Assembly (NCBI RefSeq): GCF_015207605.1
Contig: NZ_JADEWO010000030.1
Coordinates: forward strand, 1-64,000
Source of the DNA: Oculatella sp. LEGE 06141
Lineage (GTDB): Bacteria > Cyanobacteriota > Cyanobacteriia > Elainellales > Elainellaceae
DNA: 64,000 nucleotides
Direction of reading: 5' to 3'
Shown here: piece after piece, positions 8,888-18,848 of the stretch
Position numbering within the stretch: the stretch's first letter is position 1
Layout: each line of letters starts with the position of its first letter
The notes under the pieces: model-generated
The model's input: the letters and a program-made list of their open reading frames with translations, nothing else
The model's database searches: none
Told to the model about the DNA's origin: nothing
Program-made: the position numbers and the translations under genes

Positions 8888-11800
8888 TCAAGATGCATGG
8901 GTCAACGAATCCGGTCTTGCCTGAAATCCGGCCTTCACCAGGGCATCAACCGCCGACAGTTGATTTAACACACGAAATTGTGCCCCCAGTCTCACGATCT
9001 GCCGCTGCTGCTGGTTGGAAATCACTGCAATCACTGGCACTTTGCCCGACTCTTCATCGCCCCGCTGCTCTAGCAACACGGTTCTAAGATGGTGCTGCTG
9101 AGTAATATCGCTGGCAATGTGGGGGTCGAGTTCGACCATCACCATCCGCACGTCCTCAATGGGTTCGGCATCTTCAATGATTAGCTGGTTGCGATCGTCC
9201 CGTTTATCTACCTTGCCCCACACCATCAGCCGCGCATCTACTTGAATATAGTGACCAAACCGTTCAAACGCCTTGGGAAACACCACCGCCTCTGCATGTC
9301 CGGTGAGGTCTTCGATCTGCAATATTGCCATGCGATCGCCCTTTTTAGTCGTCACAGGTTTAACCGTACTCAACATCACAATTGCGCTCAGCGTCACGTT
9401 GTCGGGCTTGTCGGCCAGGTCAGATAAATTAATGGGGGCGAGTAACTGCGCCGCCTGCTGCACCGATTTCAGCGGATGGTCGGAAATGTAGAACCCCAAC
9501 AGTTCTTTTTCCAGTTTGAGCTTTTCTTGCGGCGGATAATCATCCACCGGAGAGGATTTGGGCGCACTCTCAAACCCAGTGGTGCTGGCTGCTCCAGCGG
9601 TGGCACTGCCGCCCAATATATCAAACAGATTGCCCTGACCGATCGCCCGATCTTTGGCACGAGACTGTGCCCACTCCAGCACCGGATCGAGATCCTGCAT
9701 TAGCTGATTGCGGTTAGGGTTAATGCAGTCCAGGGCACCGCACTGAATCAACGCTTCCATTGCACGACGGTTGAGGGTGCGGGGATCGACGCGATCGCAC
9801 AAATCGGGTAACGAGGTAAAATTGCCGCCTTCTTCACGGGCTTGCAGCAGATGCTCGATCGCACCTAGCCCCACATGGCGCACTGCCGACAGCCCAAACA
9901 GAATGCTTTTTTCGAGCGGCGTAAAGTCTACCCTGGAGCGGTTGATGTCGGGCGGTTCAACCTGAATGCCCATGCTAATGCAAGTGGCAAGGTATTTCTG
10001 AACTTTGTCCTGGTCGCCGCTGTTAGCCGTTAACAGCGCCGCCATGTATTCAACTGGATAATTGGCCTTGAGATAGGCCGTCTGATACGTCACATACCCA
10101 TAGGCCGTTGAGTGAGACTTGTTGAAGCAATACTCGGCAAACATCACCATTTGTTCAAACAGAGCCGCTGCCACCTGGGGCTTCACCTTATTCTTTTCAG
10201 CCCCTTTAACAAACAGCTCTTGATGCTTCTCCATCTCCGACTTTTTCTTTTTACCCATTGCCCGCCGCAACAGGTCGGCTTGCCCCAGCGAATAGCCTGC
10301 CATGTCCTGAGCAATCTTCATGATTTGCTCCTGGTAGACCATAATGCCGTAGGTTTCGTTAAGAATGGGTTCTAAGATTTCATGTTCATATTCAATTTTT
10401 TCCCGCCCATGCTTGCGGTTAATAAACCTGGGAATGAGTCCGGCATCCAGCGGCCCCGGTCGATAGAGCGCCAGCACCGACGAGATATCTTCTAAACCAG
10501 ACGGCTTGAGGTCGCGCACGATTTGCCGCATTCCAGACGATTCCACCTGGAAGATGCCCTCCAACTCGCCTCTGGCGAGCAGTTTGTACGTTTCAGGGTC
10601 ATCCAGGGTGAGATTGTCCAGATCCAGCGTTACCTGACGGGTTTGCTGCACCAGATCCACGGTTTTCTGGATCATCGTCAGGTTTTTCAGCCCCAGGAAG
10701 TCCATCTTCAGCAATCCGAGCGATTCAATATCTTCCATGAAGTACTGAGTAAACACCGCTCCGTCGGCATTTCGCTGAAGCGGCACCACTTCATCCAGCG
10801 GTTGTGCCGAAATCACTACTCCTGCGGCGTGAATGCCAATGCTTTTGTTGGTGCCTTCAATTCGCAGCGCCATATCTAACCAATGGCGCACCTTGGGATC
10901 ATTCTCGTATTTCTCTTTAAATTCGGGGGCGGGTGTGTCATCCGAAATCATCACCTTCAGCTTGGTTGGCTTGCCGCGCACCACCGGAATCATTTTCGCC
11001 ATCCGATCGGCATCACCATACGGAATATCTAACACACGGGCGACATCTTTTAGCACGGCCTTGGAGGTCATGCGGTTGTAGGTAATAATTTGCGCCACCC
11101 GTTCGGTGCCGTATTTGTGGGTAACGTATTGAATCACCTCGTCTCGTCGTTCAATGCAGAAGTCGGTATCAATATCCGGCATCGACTTCCGTTCTGGATT
11201 GAGAAATCGCTCGAATAGCAGCCCGTGGTGCACCGGATCAATGTTGGTGATACCCAGGGCGTAGGCCACCAGGGAACCAGCGGCAGACCCGCGCCCTGGC
11301 CCCACCGGGATGTTGTTGTCTCGCGCAAATTTAATGTAGTCCCAGACGACGAGGAAGTAGCCGTCGAACCCCATTGTGTGCATCATCTGAAGTTCGTACT
11401 CCAGACGTTCTTGATAATGGGGTTCAACTTCGCCATAGGACTGGCATTTGCGGCGATCGGCCAACCCCTGCCGCGTCACTTCTTCTAGATAGGTAGACCC
11501 GGTATAGCCTTCGGGAACGGGATAGTCTGGGATGCGCGGTTCGCCGAGAATACCGTAGTCGTCTGTGATTTTTTCAGCTACTTCTAGCGTATTGGCGATC
11601 GCCTCTTCAATCACATCAGTGGGCAGATGATCGCGGAACAGCAAGCGCATCTCGTCGGCAGATTTCAAATATTCTGTGCCGCTGTAGCGCAGCCGTTTTT
11701 CTTCGGTAATCAGCTTGCCCGTTTGAATGCAGAGCAGGGCATCGTGCGCTTCAACGTCGTAGCAGGAAATATAGTGAGAATCGTTCGTAGCAATGAGTTT

Positions 11801-12400
11801 AATATCTAACTCACGGGCAATTTTGACCACCTCAACATTCACGATTCGATCTTCTTGCGATCCGTGATCTTGAAGCTCTAAATAATAGTCTTCGCCAAAC
11901 AAATCTTTATACCACTGCGCCACGCGGCGAGCAATTTCGGGTCTGCCCTGCAAAATAGCCTGGGGCACTTCTCCACCCAAACAGGCACTGGTAACAATTA
12001 ACCCCTCTTTGTACTGCTCCAGTAGCTCTTTGTTGATGCAGGGACGCGAGAAAATGCCTTTGCCCTGCACGCCCTGAAGCTGAGATAGCGTGGTTAGCTT
12101 CACCAGGTTTTTATAGCCCTGCCTGGTTTTGGCTAACACTACCTGGTGGTAGCGGGGGCGACGCTCTTGTTTGGTGATGTCGCCGTTGATCAAATACATC
12201 TCGTTGCCGATGATTGGCTTGATGCCGCCTTTGTTTTTGCAGACTTTGATTAGCTCGATCGCCCCATACATCACCCCATGATCAGTAAGGGCGATCGCTG
12301 GCATTCCTAAATCGACGGCACGATCGATCAGTTCGGGCAACTGACTGGCACCATCTAGCAGGCTATAGTCGCTGTGGATGTGTAGACCAACAAAGGACAT
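8888..12400 (-). CDS. dnaE: DNA polymerase III alpha subunit
   Basis: 1170 residues, full length for a DnaE-type replicative polymerase. The PHP domain is at the N-terminus ([22 protein letters not shown]). The polymerase catalytic aspartates are in [15 protein letters not shown], preceded by the [10 protein letters not shown] loop. A helix-hairpin-helix region and a C-terminal OB-fold ([22 protein letters not shown]) follow. In many cyanobacteria this gene is split by the DnaE split intein between FAEY and CFNKSHS; here those residues are contiguous (junction at 10129/10130), so the gene is intact and intein-free. No strong ribosome site precedes the ATG. Confidence 0.98.
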   Translation of the reverse strand: MSFVGLHIHSDYSLLDGASQLPELIDRAVDLGMPAIALTDHGVMYGAIELIKVCKNKGGIKPIIGNEMYLINGDITKQERRPRYHQVVLAKTRQGYKNLVKLTTLSQLQGVQGKGIFSRPCINKELLEQYKEGLIVTSACLGGEVPQAILQGRPEIARRVAQWYKDLFGEDYYLELQDHGSQEDRIVNVEVVKIARELDIKLIATNDSHYISCYDVEAHDALLCIQTGKLITEEKRLRYSGTEYLKSADEMRLLFRDHLPTDVIEEAIANTLEVAEKITDDYGILGEPRIPDYPVPEGYTGSTYLEEVTRQGLADRRKCQSYGEVEPHYQERLEYELQMMHTMGFDGYFLVVWDYIKFARDNNIPVGPGRGSAAGSLVAYALGITNIDPVHHGLLFERFLNPERKSMPDIDTDFCIERRDEVIQYVTHKYGTERVAQIITYNRMTSKAVLKDVARVLDIPYGDADRMAKMIPVVRGKPTKLKVMISDDTPAPEFKEKYENDPKVRHWLDMALRIEGTNKSIGIHAAGVVISAQPLDEVVPLQRNADGAVFTQYFMEDIESLGLLKMDFLGLKNLTMIQKTVDLVQQTRQVTLDLDNLTLDDPETYKLLARGELEGIFQVESSGMRQIVRDLKPSGLEDISSVLALYRPGPLDAGLIPRFINRKHGREKIEYEHEILEPILNETYGIMVYQEQIMKIAQDMAGYSLGQADLLRRAMGKKKKSEMEKHQELFVKGAEKNKVKPQVAAALFEQMVMFAEYCFNKSHSTAYGYVTYQTAYLKANYPVEYMAALLTANSGDQDKVQKYLATCISMGIQVEPPDINRSRVDFTPLEKSILFGLSAVRHVGLGAIEHLLQAREEGGNFTSLPDLCDRVDPRTLNRRAMEALIQCGALDCINPNRNQLMQDLDPVLEWAQSRAKDRAIGQGNLFDILGGSATAGAASTTGFESAPKSSPVDDYPPQEKLKLEKELLGFYISDHPLKSVQQAAQLLAPINLSDLADKPDNVTLSAIVMLSTVKPVTTKKGDRMAILQIEDLTGHAEAVVFPKAFERFGHYIQVDARLMVWGKVDKRDDRNQLIIEDAEPIEDVRMVMVELDPHIASDITQQHHLRTVLLEQRGDEESGKVPVIAVISNQQQRQIVRLGAQFRVLNQLSAVDALVKAGFQARPDSLTHAS

Positions 12401-12891
12401 AATGGCTCAAACCACAATTAGGGCTGAAGATAGCGTAGCGGATTGCGATCGCTATATCTAGACCTCAAGTATATTCTTTTTTTTATTTGACTCTATCTAT
12501 AGCGTTGAGTATTCAATTGTGCTGGCACGGTTATCCCTGGCTCAGCCCGGTCAGGCGAGCCGTTGCCATCGATTTAGTACTAATGTATCAACTAAGAGGA
12601 TAATTTAAACGTCTAATTTTGTAGGCCGATACATGTGTGCAGGAGCGTAGCATCCGAGCCATACATCTGAGTCTATCTTCAAGCGCTATTTGCCCAGTGC
12701 TACGCTCCAAGAGGTATTTACAGCAGTTCTCAATCGAGTCAGCCACAGTCTCGCCAGGATGGCTGTGGGGTGTAGGGTTTGAGGCGTGGTGAATGAAAAT
12801 GGCTGTAAACCCATTCAACACATAGCCGCTTGGCCGATGGCTGAGTTGGACGAATACCATGGAAAAGCCGTGTTCTATTTTCCTGGTCGCA
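12401..12891. other. dnaE upstream region with MITE
   Basis: About 490 bases between divergent dnaE and the first O-methyltransferase. The left part has a T-rich tract and AT-rich hexamers likely to contain the dnaE promoter. The middle holds a MITE copy (12717-12809). An open frame on the minus strand spans the MITE but shares its sequence only with the second MITE copy, so it is not a gene. Confidence 0.55.
12717..12809. mobile_element. MITE family A, copy 1
   Basis: A 93-bp element that begins TTTACAGC and ends GCTGTAAA. About 55 bases at its left side are identical to the copy at 19215-19307, and the rest is similar with small indels. The ends form imperfect terminal inverted repeats (TTACAGCAGTTCTCA against TTACAGCCATTTTCA). 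Both copies are bounded by TA, which suggests TA target duplication as made by IS630/Tc1-mariner transposases. No transposase is in the window. It lies in the dnaE/O-methyltransferase intergenic space. Confidence 0.75.
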
Positions 12892-13554
12892 ATGCCTAAC
12901 AAAACATTGAATTTAGACGATCGCCTTTACCAGTATTTTCTTTCAGTTTCCCTGCGGGAGCCGCAGATCTTGCAACAATTACGGCAAGAGACAGCATCCC
13001 ATCCCAGCAGTGGAATGCAGATCGCGCCAGAGCAAGGGCAGTTTATGGCACTCCTGATTCAGCTACTTGGAGCCAGGAAAACGCTGGAAGTTGGAGTGTT
13101 TACAGGATACAGTTCGCTCTCGGTCGCGCTGGCACTGCCGCCCGATGGCAAAATTGTGGCCTGTGATGTGAGCGAAGAGTACACGGCGATCGCCCGTCGC
13201 TACTGGCAGCAAGCAGGCGTTGCCGACAAAGTGGAGCTGCACGTTGCGCCAGCCTTAACCACGCTCGATCGCCTTCTGGCAGCAGGCCAGGCCAACACCT
13301 TTGATTTTGCCTTCATTGATGCCGACAAAGGAAACTATTGGAACTATTACGAACGCGCTCTGCAACTCGTCCGTTCGGGTGGGCTAATTGTGGTGGATAA
13401 CGTGCTGTGGTCGGGGCAGGTGGCCGACCCGCAAGTGCAGGACAGCACAACGATCGCCATTCGCACCTTTAACGAGAAGTTGCATCAGGACGATCGCGTG
13501 ACGCTGAGCATGGTGGCGATCGCCGATGGGTTAACCCTGGCATTGAAGCGGTAA
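12892..13554 (+). CDS. class I SAM-dependent O-methyltransferase (copy 1)
   Basis: About 220 residues from the ATG at 12892; an in-frame ATG at 12859 adds 11 hydrophobic residues without family match. It belongs to the caffeoyl-CoA/catechol O-methyltransferase family: SVSLREP and QIAPEQGQFM at the N-terminus, the SAM-binding LEVGVFTGYSSL, the metal-binding acidic FIDADKGNY, and VDNVLWSGQV. It should methylate a hydroxyl on a small aromatic or catechol-like molecule with Mg2+ and SAM in the cytoplasm. A paralogue lies 1.3 kb downstream with very similar sequence. Substrate is unknown. Confidence 0.93.
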   Translation: MPNKTLNLDDRLYQYFLSVSLREPQILQQLRQETASHPSSGMQIAPEQGQFMALLIQLLGARKTLEVGVFTGYSSLSVALALPPDGKIVACDVSEEYTAIARRYWQQAGVADKVELHVAPALTTLDRLLAAGQANTFDFAFIDADKGNYWNYYERALQLVRSGGLIVVDNVLWSGQVADPQVQDSTTIAIRTFNEKLHQDDRVTLSMVAIADGLTLALKR

Positions 13555-13569
13555 CACACGAATGTTGTC

Positions 13570-14055
13570 TCAACGCAGTTCTGCTTTGCCAACCTGCGTG
13601 GCGGCAGGGGTAATTGTTCGTCGCGTAATCGGTGAAGACAGCACAATTAGCGTCGTCACCTGGCTATGGTCAAACTGATCAATTAATAATTCCAGGTGCC
13701 CCACCGACGACACCGCGACCTTAACAATATAGTCATCACTGCCAGTGACTCGATGGCACTCCAGCACTTCTGGAAATTTGAGAAACGAAGTGCTAATGCT
13801 GGCGCATTGCCCTGGCGGTGAGGCCACCCGCATAAAGGCCATAATGGGTAGACCTAACTTCTCAAGATTGACCTCTGCCCGATAGCCCACAATAATTCCG
13901 GCTTCTTCCATGCGGCGAACCCGCTCCACTACGGCTGGAGACGATAGCCCAACTCGTCGCCCCAACTCACTGTAAGACAAACGAGCATCTTCCTGTAGCG
14001 CTTGTAAAATCTGCCAACTGATACCGTCTACTTCCACTTGCGATTCTAAAGCCAT
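13570..14055 (-). CDS. Lrp/AsnC-family transcriptional regulator
   Basis: 161 residues. The N-terminal winged HTH (ISWQILQALQEDARLSYSELGRRVGLSSPAVVERVRRM) and the C-terminal RAM/ligand domain (ECHRVTGSDDYIVKVAV) are typical Lrp/AsnC. Such proteins bind DNA as oligomers and sense amino acids or related metabolites. It converges on the first O-methyltransferase (15 bases apart) and is divergent from the small gene at 14342. The AT-rich 100 bases upstream contain inverted TTAAAAGG/CCTTTAA elements that could be its own operator. That it controls the flanking methyltransferases is inference. Confidence 0.93.
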   Translation of the reverse strand: MALESQVEVDGISWQILQALQEDARLSYSELGRRVGLSSPAVVERVRRMEEAGIIVGYRAEVNLEKLGLPIMAFMRVASPPGQCASISTSFLKFPEVLECHRVTGSDDYIVKVAVSSVGHLELLIDQFDHSQVTTLIVLSSPITRRTITPAATQVGKAELR

Positions 14056-14341
14056 ATCCGTTTTTTAACTTTTACATTAAAGGCAACAAACCCAATATAG
14101 CTTTAAAAGGCTCTTCCCAAAGGCGATAAATACCTTTAATATAAAAAGTATAGAAAAGCGGTTTCTAGATCAGCTCATTCCCGCTTCTATCTCGATCGCC
14201 ATTTCCGATGTGCGATCGCCACTCCGAGTTGAAGGTTAAGAACCCAAAGACCTTGATTCTGAATTGAGCGTTAGAGCCACACGGGTCGTGTTGCTCTAAA
14301 TTACCTTGAGTTCTTTTAGTTCTACATGGAGGGGTGCTACG

Positions 14342-14623
14342 ATGAAAGCCCTTAATCTTTCTATACAGCTCATGCACGCCTATGAGACTGTATTTCTTCC
14401 CAGGCGAGAAGCCAGCCCATCGCAACGGCCTAACCGCTGGATGCCGCTCTGGCATCGATTCATTGCTGGCATGAGCGGCACTGCTGAGCCGCATGTTTGG
14501 CAAGAAACCGATCGGTATGGGCAACTGCTATGGCGAGCGTATGACCCTCGCAACGGTCGTTCATTTACATCCGATAACGAGTCTGAAATGCGAAGCTGGA
14601 TCGAGCAACGCTATTACGCTTAG
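14342..14623 (+). CDS. small conserved-looking protein, function unknown
   Basis: 93 residues, starting at the ATG at 14342 behind a clear GGAGGGG site. It is rich in Trp and Arg (VWQETDRYGQLLWRAYDP, SEMRSWIEQRYY), without membrane segments or catalytic motifs that I recognise. The compact, aromatic-rich C-terminus resembles many small cyanobacterial proteins of unknown role. It is first in a run of three genes on the plus strand (with the DUF1272 gene and the second O-methyltransferase). Confidence 0.7.
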   Translation: MKALNLSIQLMHAYETVFLPRREASPSQRPNRWMPLWHRFIAGMSGTAEPHVWQETDRYGQLLWRAYDPRNGRSFTSDNESEMRSWIEQRYYA

Positions 14624-14649
14624 GAGCATGTTACGCTCAGGAGTCATTG

Positions 14650-14835
14650 ATGGCGCTATCAATGAAGGGATCGTGTGAGAGGTGCGATCGCCCACTGTTG
14701 CTAAACAGTATGGCTTACATTTGTTCGTATGAGTGTACATTTTGTGACCACTGCACCACCGCAATGAATGCCATCTGTCCAAACTGTTCGGGTGAGCTGG
14801 TGCGTCGCCCACGTCGCCAGCCATCCGGCGAGTAA
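14650..14835 (+). CDS. DUF1272 zinc-ribbon protein
   Basis: 61 residues from the ATG at 14650 with AGGAG seven bases upstream. Three cysteine pairs (CERC, CSYECTFCDHC, CPNC) and the closing GELVRRP match the DUF1272 family, a small protein with likely two zinc sites. Function of the family is unknown. It stands between a small unknown gene and an O-methyltransferase with short gaps. Confidence 0.88.
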   Translation: MALSMKGSCERCDRPLLLNSMAYICSYECTFCDHCTTAMNAICPNCSGELVRRPRRQPSGE

Positions 14836-14898
14836 TGGTGGTAGAGGTTAGCACCGTTACTCGGTGCTAACCCCGTCCTTCTCAGTTGAAACCAGCCC

Positions 14899-15564
14899 AT
14901 GACCACCTACACCCTTGGACTCGATCGCCATCTCAATCACTATCTCCAATCCGTTTCCCTACGAGAGCCAGCGTGTCTGGCTCTGTTGCGGCATGAGACG
15001 GCACATCATCCCCAGTGTCGAATGCAAATTGCGCCAGAGCAAGGGCAGTTGATGGCGTTGCTGGTGCAATTGATTGGGGCAACGAAAACCCTGGACGTGG
15101 GCGTGTTTACCGGGTACAGCGCCTTGGCGATCGCCCTGGCTCTTCCGGCTGATGGCAGGGTGGTAGCCTGTGATATCAATGAAACCGATACGGCGATCGC
15201 CCGTCATCATTGGCAGTTGGCAGGCGTTGCCCACAAAATTGAATTACGCATTGCGCCAGCGCTGGATACCTTAGATCAATTGCTGGCGGCAGGGGAAGCC
15301 GAGACATTTGATTTTGCCTTCATTGATGCAGACAAGCGCAACTATGATGGCTATTACGAACAGGCACTACAACTCGTTCGTCCGGGTGGATTAATCGCCA
15401 TTGACAATGTGCTGTGGTCGGGGCGAGTGGCCGACCCGCAGGTGCAAGATCGCCGCACGCAACGAATGCGATTGTTTAACCAAAAACTGCATCACGATCG
15501 GCGGATTGCATTAAGCTTAGTTCCTGTGGCAGACGGGCTAACGCTGGCAATGAAGCAGCGGTAG
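14899..15564 (+). CDS. class I SAM-dependent O-methyltransferase (copy 2)
   Basis: 221 residues, clearly a paralogue of the product at 12892-13554: the segments SVSLREP, QIAPEQGQLMALL, DVGVFTGYSALAIALALP, FIDADKRNY and NVLWSGRVADPQVQD line up along the whole length. Both copies keep the SAM-binding and metal-binding motifs, so both should be active. The differences are spread evenly with heavy synonymous change, so the duplication is old rather than recent. It ends a likely three-gene run. Substrate is unknown. Confidence 0.93.
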   Translation: MTTYTLGLDRHLNHYLQSVSLREPACLALLRHETAHHPQCRMQIAPEQGQLMALLVQLIGATKTLDVGVFTGYSALAIALALPADGRVVACDINETDTAIARHHWQLAGVAHKIELRIAPALDTLDQLLAAGEAETFDFAFIDADKRNYDGYYEQALQLVRPGGLIAIDNVLWSGRVADPQVQDRRTQRMRLFNQKLHHDRRIALSLVPVADGLTLAMKQR

Positions 15565-15822
15565 CAACCAGAGCTAACTTCAACTCGCTTGTAGTGATTT
15601 GTAGTAACGGTGAGCGCTTTGGCCAGCGTTGCCCAAATTCCACAAAAATTATCTTGACTTCATTGCCATTCCCCCTTACAAGGAGAAGCAATCTAGAAAT
15701 TGCATCCTCACTCGAAAGAGTGGGGAACACTCGTTTTGCTGGCATCGCATCTAACCTCATCGGGTGAGTGCGGGGCACTGCTGGTGAATGATGCAACTCC
15801 TCTGCGGACTGGAATAATTAGC

Positions 15823-17085
15823 ATGTTCAAGTGGCAAGATAAATCGTTCAAAACCGGAGCGCAATGGCTGGTTTTGTCAGGAGTTTTAACGGTCATTAGC
15901 ATTGGCAGCAGCTTGGTTTACATGCAGATGCGTCATCGAGCAGCAGCGCCAGTTACAGTGCCAACATTAACGGTTGAACGAGGGACGGTTGAAACCACCA
16001 TCAATGTTAGCGGTACGTTACAACTGGGTGGACAGCAAACATTGCGATCGCCTGCGGAAGGAGCGGTCGATCAAGTCCTGGTAGAACCGGGCGATCGGGT
16101 TGACTCAGGGCAAGTGGTCGTTGTGCTACGCAATCCCGAACGCCAAACCGCGCTAGCGAATCAGCAGGTCAAAATTGAGCAACAGGCGGTGCTGTTAGCC
16201 CGACGACGGCAGGAAATTGCGATCGCCAGCCAGCAGCTAAGCGATGAACGAGCCTTTTTGCAAAACCTGGCAACGCTGGCTGCCGATGGCGCGGTGGCGC
16301 GTACTGCCGTGCGCGATCAAGAGGAGCGGGTGCGAACCGTTGAGGCCACCATGCTCACGGCAGCAGCAGAAGCGCAAACGGTTTTGCTGGAACTAGAAGG
16401 GCTGAAGTTAGAGCAACAGCGCATTCAGCAACAGTTGCAAGACTCGGTGGTGACGGCTCCGGTGAGCGGCATTGTGTTGGGAGTGGAGGTCAAAGACGGG
16501 GATGGCATCGATCGCCGTACGGAACTACTGACGTTGGGTAATCCTTCGCAAGAGCTGGTTCAGCTTCAGCTATCAACCCTGGATGCGGCTCAGGTGCGGC
16601 TGAATCACCAGGCTCGTGTTAGCGTCATTGGGCCGAGCGCTCAAGTCTTTGCAGGACGGGTACGCCAGATCTATCCACAAGCGGTGAGCAGCAGTTCAGA
16701 AGCCGATCGCTCATCCGGGCGATCAGAATCGGCAGGTCAACCGACGGTGCCAACAACGGTGAGTCTTGATCAACCTACCCGTACCTTAATTCCGGGAAGC
16801 CCGGTCAATGTTGAAATTGTGTTAGAGCAGCGATCGAATGTGATTGCACTGGATATTGAAGCGGTGCAGCAAACCGGGGCTGAACCGTTTGTGTGGCGGC
16901 TGGATGAAGCTGGCAAAGCTCAATCTCAACCCATTGCTTTGGGCTTAGAGGGGTTAACCACCGTTGAAGTAACATCGGGATTGCGGGCGGGCGATCGCGT
17001 CCTGCTTCCCTCACCCGATATCACCCTGCAACCGGGAACGACCGTTATACCGCAAGCCGATATCCCATCGGTTGAGTTGCCATGA
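15823..17085 (+). CDS. HlyD/MacA-type periplasmic adaptor of an efflux system
   Basis: About 420 residues from the ATG at 15823; the frame is open further left to 15700 but that part lacks family features. A single membrane segment (about residues 13-33) anchors it. Then come a split lipoyl/biotinyl-like domain (SPAEGAVDQVLVEPGDRVDSGQVV ... VTAPVSGIVLGVEVKDGDGI) around a Gln/Glu/Ala-rich coiled coil, and a beta-barrel region. This is the RND/MacA adaptor layout linking an inner-membrane pump to an outer-membrane channel. Its stop overlaps the start of the next gene by four bases, so it works with that permease. Confidence 0.92.
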   Translation: MFKWQDKSFKTGAQWLVLSGVLTVISIGSSLVYMQMRHRAAAPVTVPTLTVERGTVETTINVSGTLQLGGQQTLRSPAEGAVDQVLVEPGDRVDSGQVVVVLRNPERQTALANQQVKIEQQAVLLARRRQEIAIASQQLSDERAFLQNLATLAADGAVARTAVRDQEERVRTVEATMLTAAAEAQTVLLELEGLKLEQQRIQQQLQDSVVTAPVSGIVLGVEVKDGDGIDRRTELLTLGNPSQELVQLQLSTLDAAQVRLNHQARVSVIGPSAQVFAGRVRQIYPQAVSSSSEADRSSGRSESAGQPTVPTTVSLDQPTRTLIPGSPVNVEIVLEQRSNVIALDIEAVQQTGAEPFVWRLDEAGKAQSQPIALGLEGLTTVEVTSGLRAGDRVLLPSPDITLQPGTTVIPQADIPSVELP

Positions 17086-18266
17086 GCCTTACCCTGGTTG
17101 ACTTGTTCAAACTCACCTGCCATTCGTTAAACAGCAACCGCCTGCGGTCTGCACTCACCACACTGGGGGTATTCATGGGTGTAACGGCGGTCAGCGCTAC
17201 GCTTCAGGTGGGCAGCATTAGCCGAGCGGTGATCGAGCAACGGCTGGCCGAACGGGAGGCACCACACGTTACCCTGTTTCCCATGTGGGTATCAGATAGG
17301 AGCCGTCAGATCCAATTTCAATTAGACGATCTAGAGTATTTGCAGCGACGGTTACCAGGATTACAGGCCAGCAGCGCCTCGGCGTGGGCAGGGTTTTCGC
17401 AGGTGGTGTATCAAACTCGTAAAGCCGATTCTCAACAGGTCGCTGTTTCCGAAGACTTTTTGCTAACCACTGGACAACGATTAGTCTCAGGCCGTTTCTT
17501 TACAGTGGGTGATTTTGCCAGCTATCGACCCGTTGTGGTGATCGATCAACTGCTGGCGACTCAACTGTTTCAAGAGGATGACCCCATAGGACAAAGACTC
17601 TATGCCGATCGCCAGCCCTATGTGGTGGTAGGAGTCATCCCCACGTTGCCCAATGAGTTTTCGCCTCCAGAAGGACAAATGCTGGTGCCGATCTCGTTTT
17701 ACAATGCCTTGCAGGGCACTAAGGAAATTGGTGCAATTAACTTGCGCCCCACTAGTCTGGATGAATTAGAGGCGTTGGGCGATCGCGCCAAACAGTTGCT
17801 CCAACAACGGTTTCCGGGGGCAGATTTTTACTCGTGGAACAATGTTGAAGATATTTTGGAACAGCGCAAAATCCTGACATTGGCTTCAAATGCGCTGGCG
17901 GCAGTCGGTGCCATTTCCTTACTGGTGGGCGGCATTGGTATTGCTAACATTATGATTGCCTCTGTAACCGAACGAACGTCAGAGATTGGCTTGCGGCGAG
18001 CGATCGGGGCAACTCGTCCTGAAATTATGGGTCAATTCATTTTAGAAGCGACTGTATTAAGTGTGGTGGGAGGACTGGTGGCGATCGCCACAGTACACGG
18101 CATCACGGTAATTGTCGCGGATCGGTTTGCCTTACCCTACGAGTTTGAAATGAATACAGCCGCGTTTGCGCTGGGGGCAGCGCTGGCTGTGGGAATTGGG
18201 GCGAGTTTACCCCCTGCTATTCGTGCCAGTCGGCTCGATCCGGTGAAAGCGCTACGGTCAGATTGA
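17082..18266 (+). CDS. MacB/FtsX-type ABC transporter permease
   Basis: 394 residues with the MacB layout: an N-terminal membrane helix (SNRLRSALTTLGVFMGVTAVSA), a large periplasmic domain, and three C-terminal helices with the FtsX signature (IGIANIMIASVTERTSEIGLRRAIGATR). MacB-like permeases do not pump by themselves; they transmit conformational change from a cytoplasmic ATPase to a periplasmic adaptor. The adaptor is encoded just upstream with a 4-bp overlap. No ABC ATPase gene lies next to it, so the ATPase must be encoded elsewhere or lost. Transported molecule unknown. Confidence 0.93.
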   Translation: MSLTLVDLFKLTCHSLNSNRLRSALTTLGVFMGVTAVSATLQVGSISRAVIEQRLAEREAPHVTLFPMWVSDRSRQIQFQLDDLEYLQRRLPGLQASSASAWAGFSQVVYQTRKADSQQVAVSEDFLLTTGQRLVSGRFFTVGDFASYRPVVVIDQLLATQLFQEDDPIGQRLYADRQPYVVVGVIPTLPNEFSPPEGQMLVPISFYNALQGTKEIGAINLRPTSLDELEALGDRAKQLLQQRFPGADFYSWNNVEDILEQRKILTLASNALAAVGAISLLVGGIGIANIMIASVTERTSEIGLRRAIGATRPEIMGQFILEATVLSVVGGLVAIATVHGITVIVADRFALPYEFEMNTAAFALGAALAVGIGASLPPAIRASRLDPVKALRSD

Positions 18267-18308
18267 TGGCAAGGGATGGATGAGTTGTAGTTGATATGCG
18301 ATCGCCCC

Positions 18309-18539
18309 TCACGGATCTTCATCGATCGCCTCATCTGGGACATATTCAATCAAATCAGATGGCGTACACTCCAGAAACTTGCAGAGTGCATCAAGGGTTT
18401 CTGCTCCAATACGCGGCATGATGTCTTGATTTTTGAGATGTGAAACCGCATTGGGGTGAACGCCCATTTGTTCGGCCAAACGCTTATTGGTCATGCGTTG
18501 CCGAGCCATAATCTCTCTCAATCGCCAACGAACCGTCAA
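18309..18539 (-). CDS. small XRE-type HTH regulator, tandem copy A
   Basis: 76 residues consisting of little more than a Cro/CI-type HTH (ITNKRLAEQMG-like segment with MTNKRLAEQMGVHPNAVSHLK) followed by LCKFLECTPSDLIEYVPD, as in the YozG/XRE_N26 regulators. It probably binds DNA as a dimer. An almost identical gene follows upstream at 18618-18848 on the same strand. The two differ mainly in the recognition helix (AVSHLKNQDIM against AISRIKNQDTL), so target sites may have diverged. Confidence 0.92.
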   Translation of the reverse strand: MTVRWRLREIMARQRMTNKRLAEQMGVHPNAVSHLKNQDIMPRIGAETLDALCKFLECTPSDLIEYVPDEAIDEDP

Positions 18540-18617
18540 ATTAATCCCTTATCAATACATCTAGTAGGCTCAGGCAGAAATCCACTGCGATCGCCTTGAT
18601 AAAAATGCGATCGCCCC

Positions 18618-18848
18618 TCACGGCTCTTCATCGATCGCCTTGTCTGGGACATATTCAATCAAATCAGATGGCGTACACTCCAGAAACTTGCAGAGGGTAT
18701 TCAGGGTTTCTCCACCAATTTGCGGTAGAGTATCTTGATTCTTGATCCGAGAAATTGCATTGGGATGAACGCCCATCAAGTCGGCCAAACGCTTATTGGT
18801 CATGCGTTGCCGAGCCATAATCTCTCTCAATCGCCAACGAATCGTCAA
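18618..18848 (-). CDS. small XRE-type HTH regulator, tandem copy B
   Basis: 76 residues, the same length and family as the neighbour at 18309-18539. Identity extends into the flanking DNA: both copies start after a similar GTCAAATNAATCCCTTA leader and end at the same GCGATCGCCCCTCACGG. So a block of about 250 bp was duplicated in tandem, period about 309 bp. Which of the two is the ancestral copy is not clear. Confidence 0.92.
   Translation of the reverse strand: MTIRWRLREIMARQRMTNKRLADLMGVHPNAISRIKNQDTLPQIGGETLNTLCKFLECTPSDLIEYVPDKAIDEEP

Noticed and set aside
10110-10150. DnaE split intein
   Set aside because: [11 protein letters not shown] is contiguous, so no intein at this site.
12588-12902. 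104-residue minus-strand frame over MITE A copy 1
   Set aside because: Shares a peptide only with the frame over MITE A copy 2, so the match is DNA repeat, not protein.
14165-14524. 119-residue minus-strand frame opposite the gene at 14342
   Set aside because: Overlaps a better-supported gene on the other strand with a strong ribosome site.
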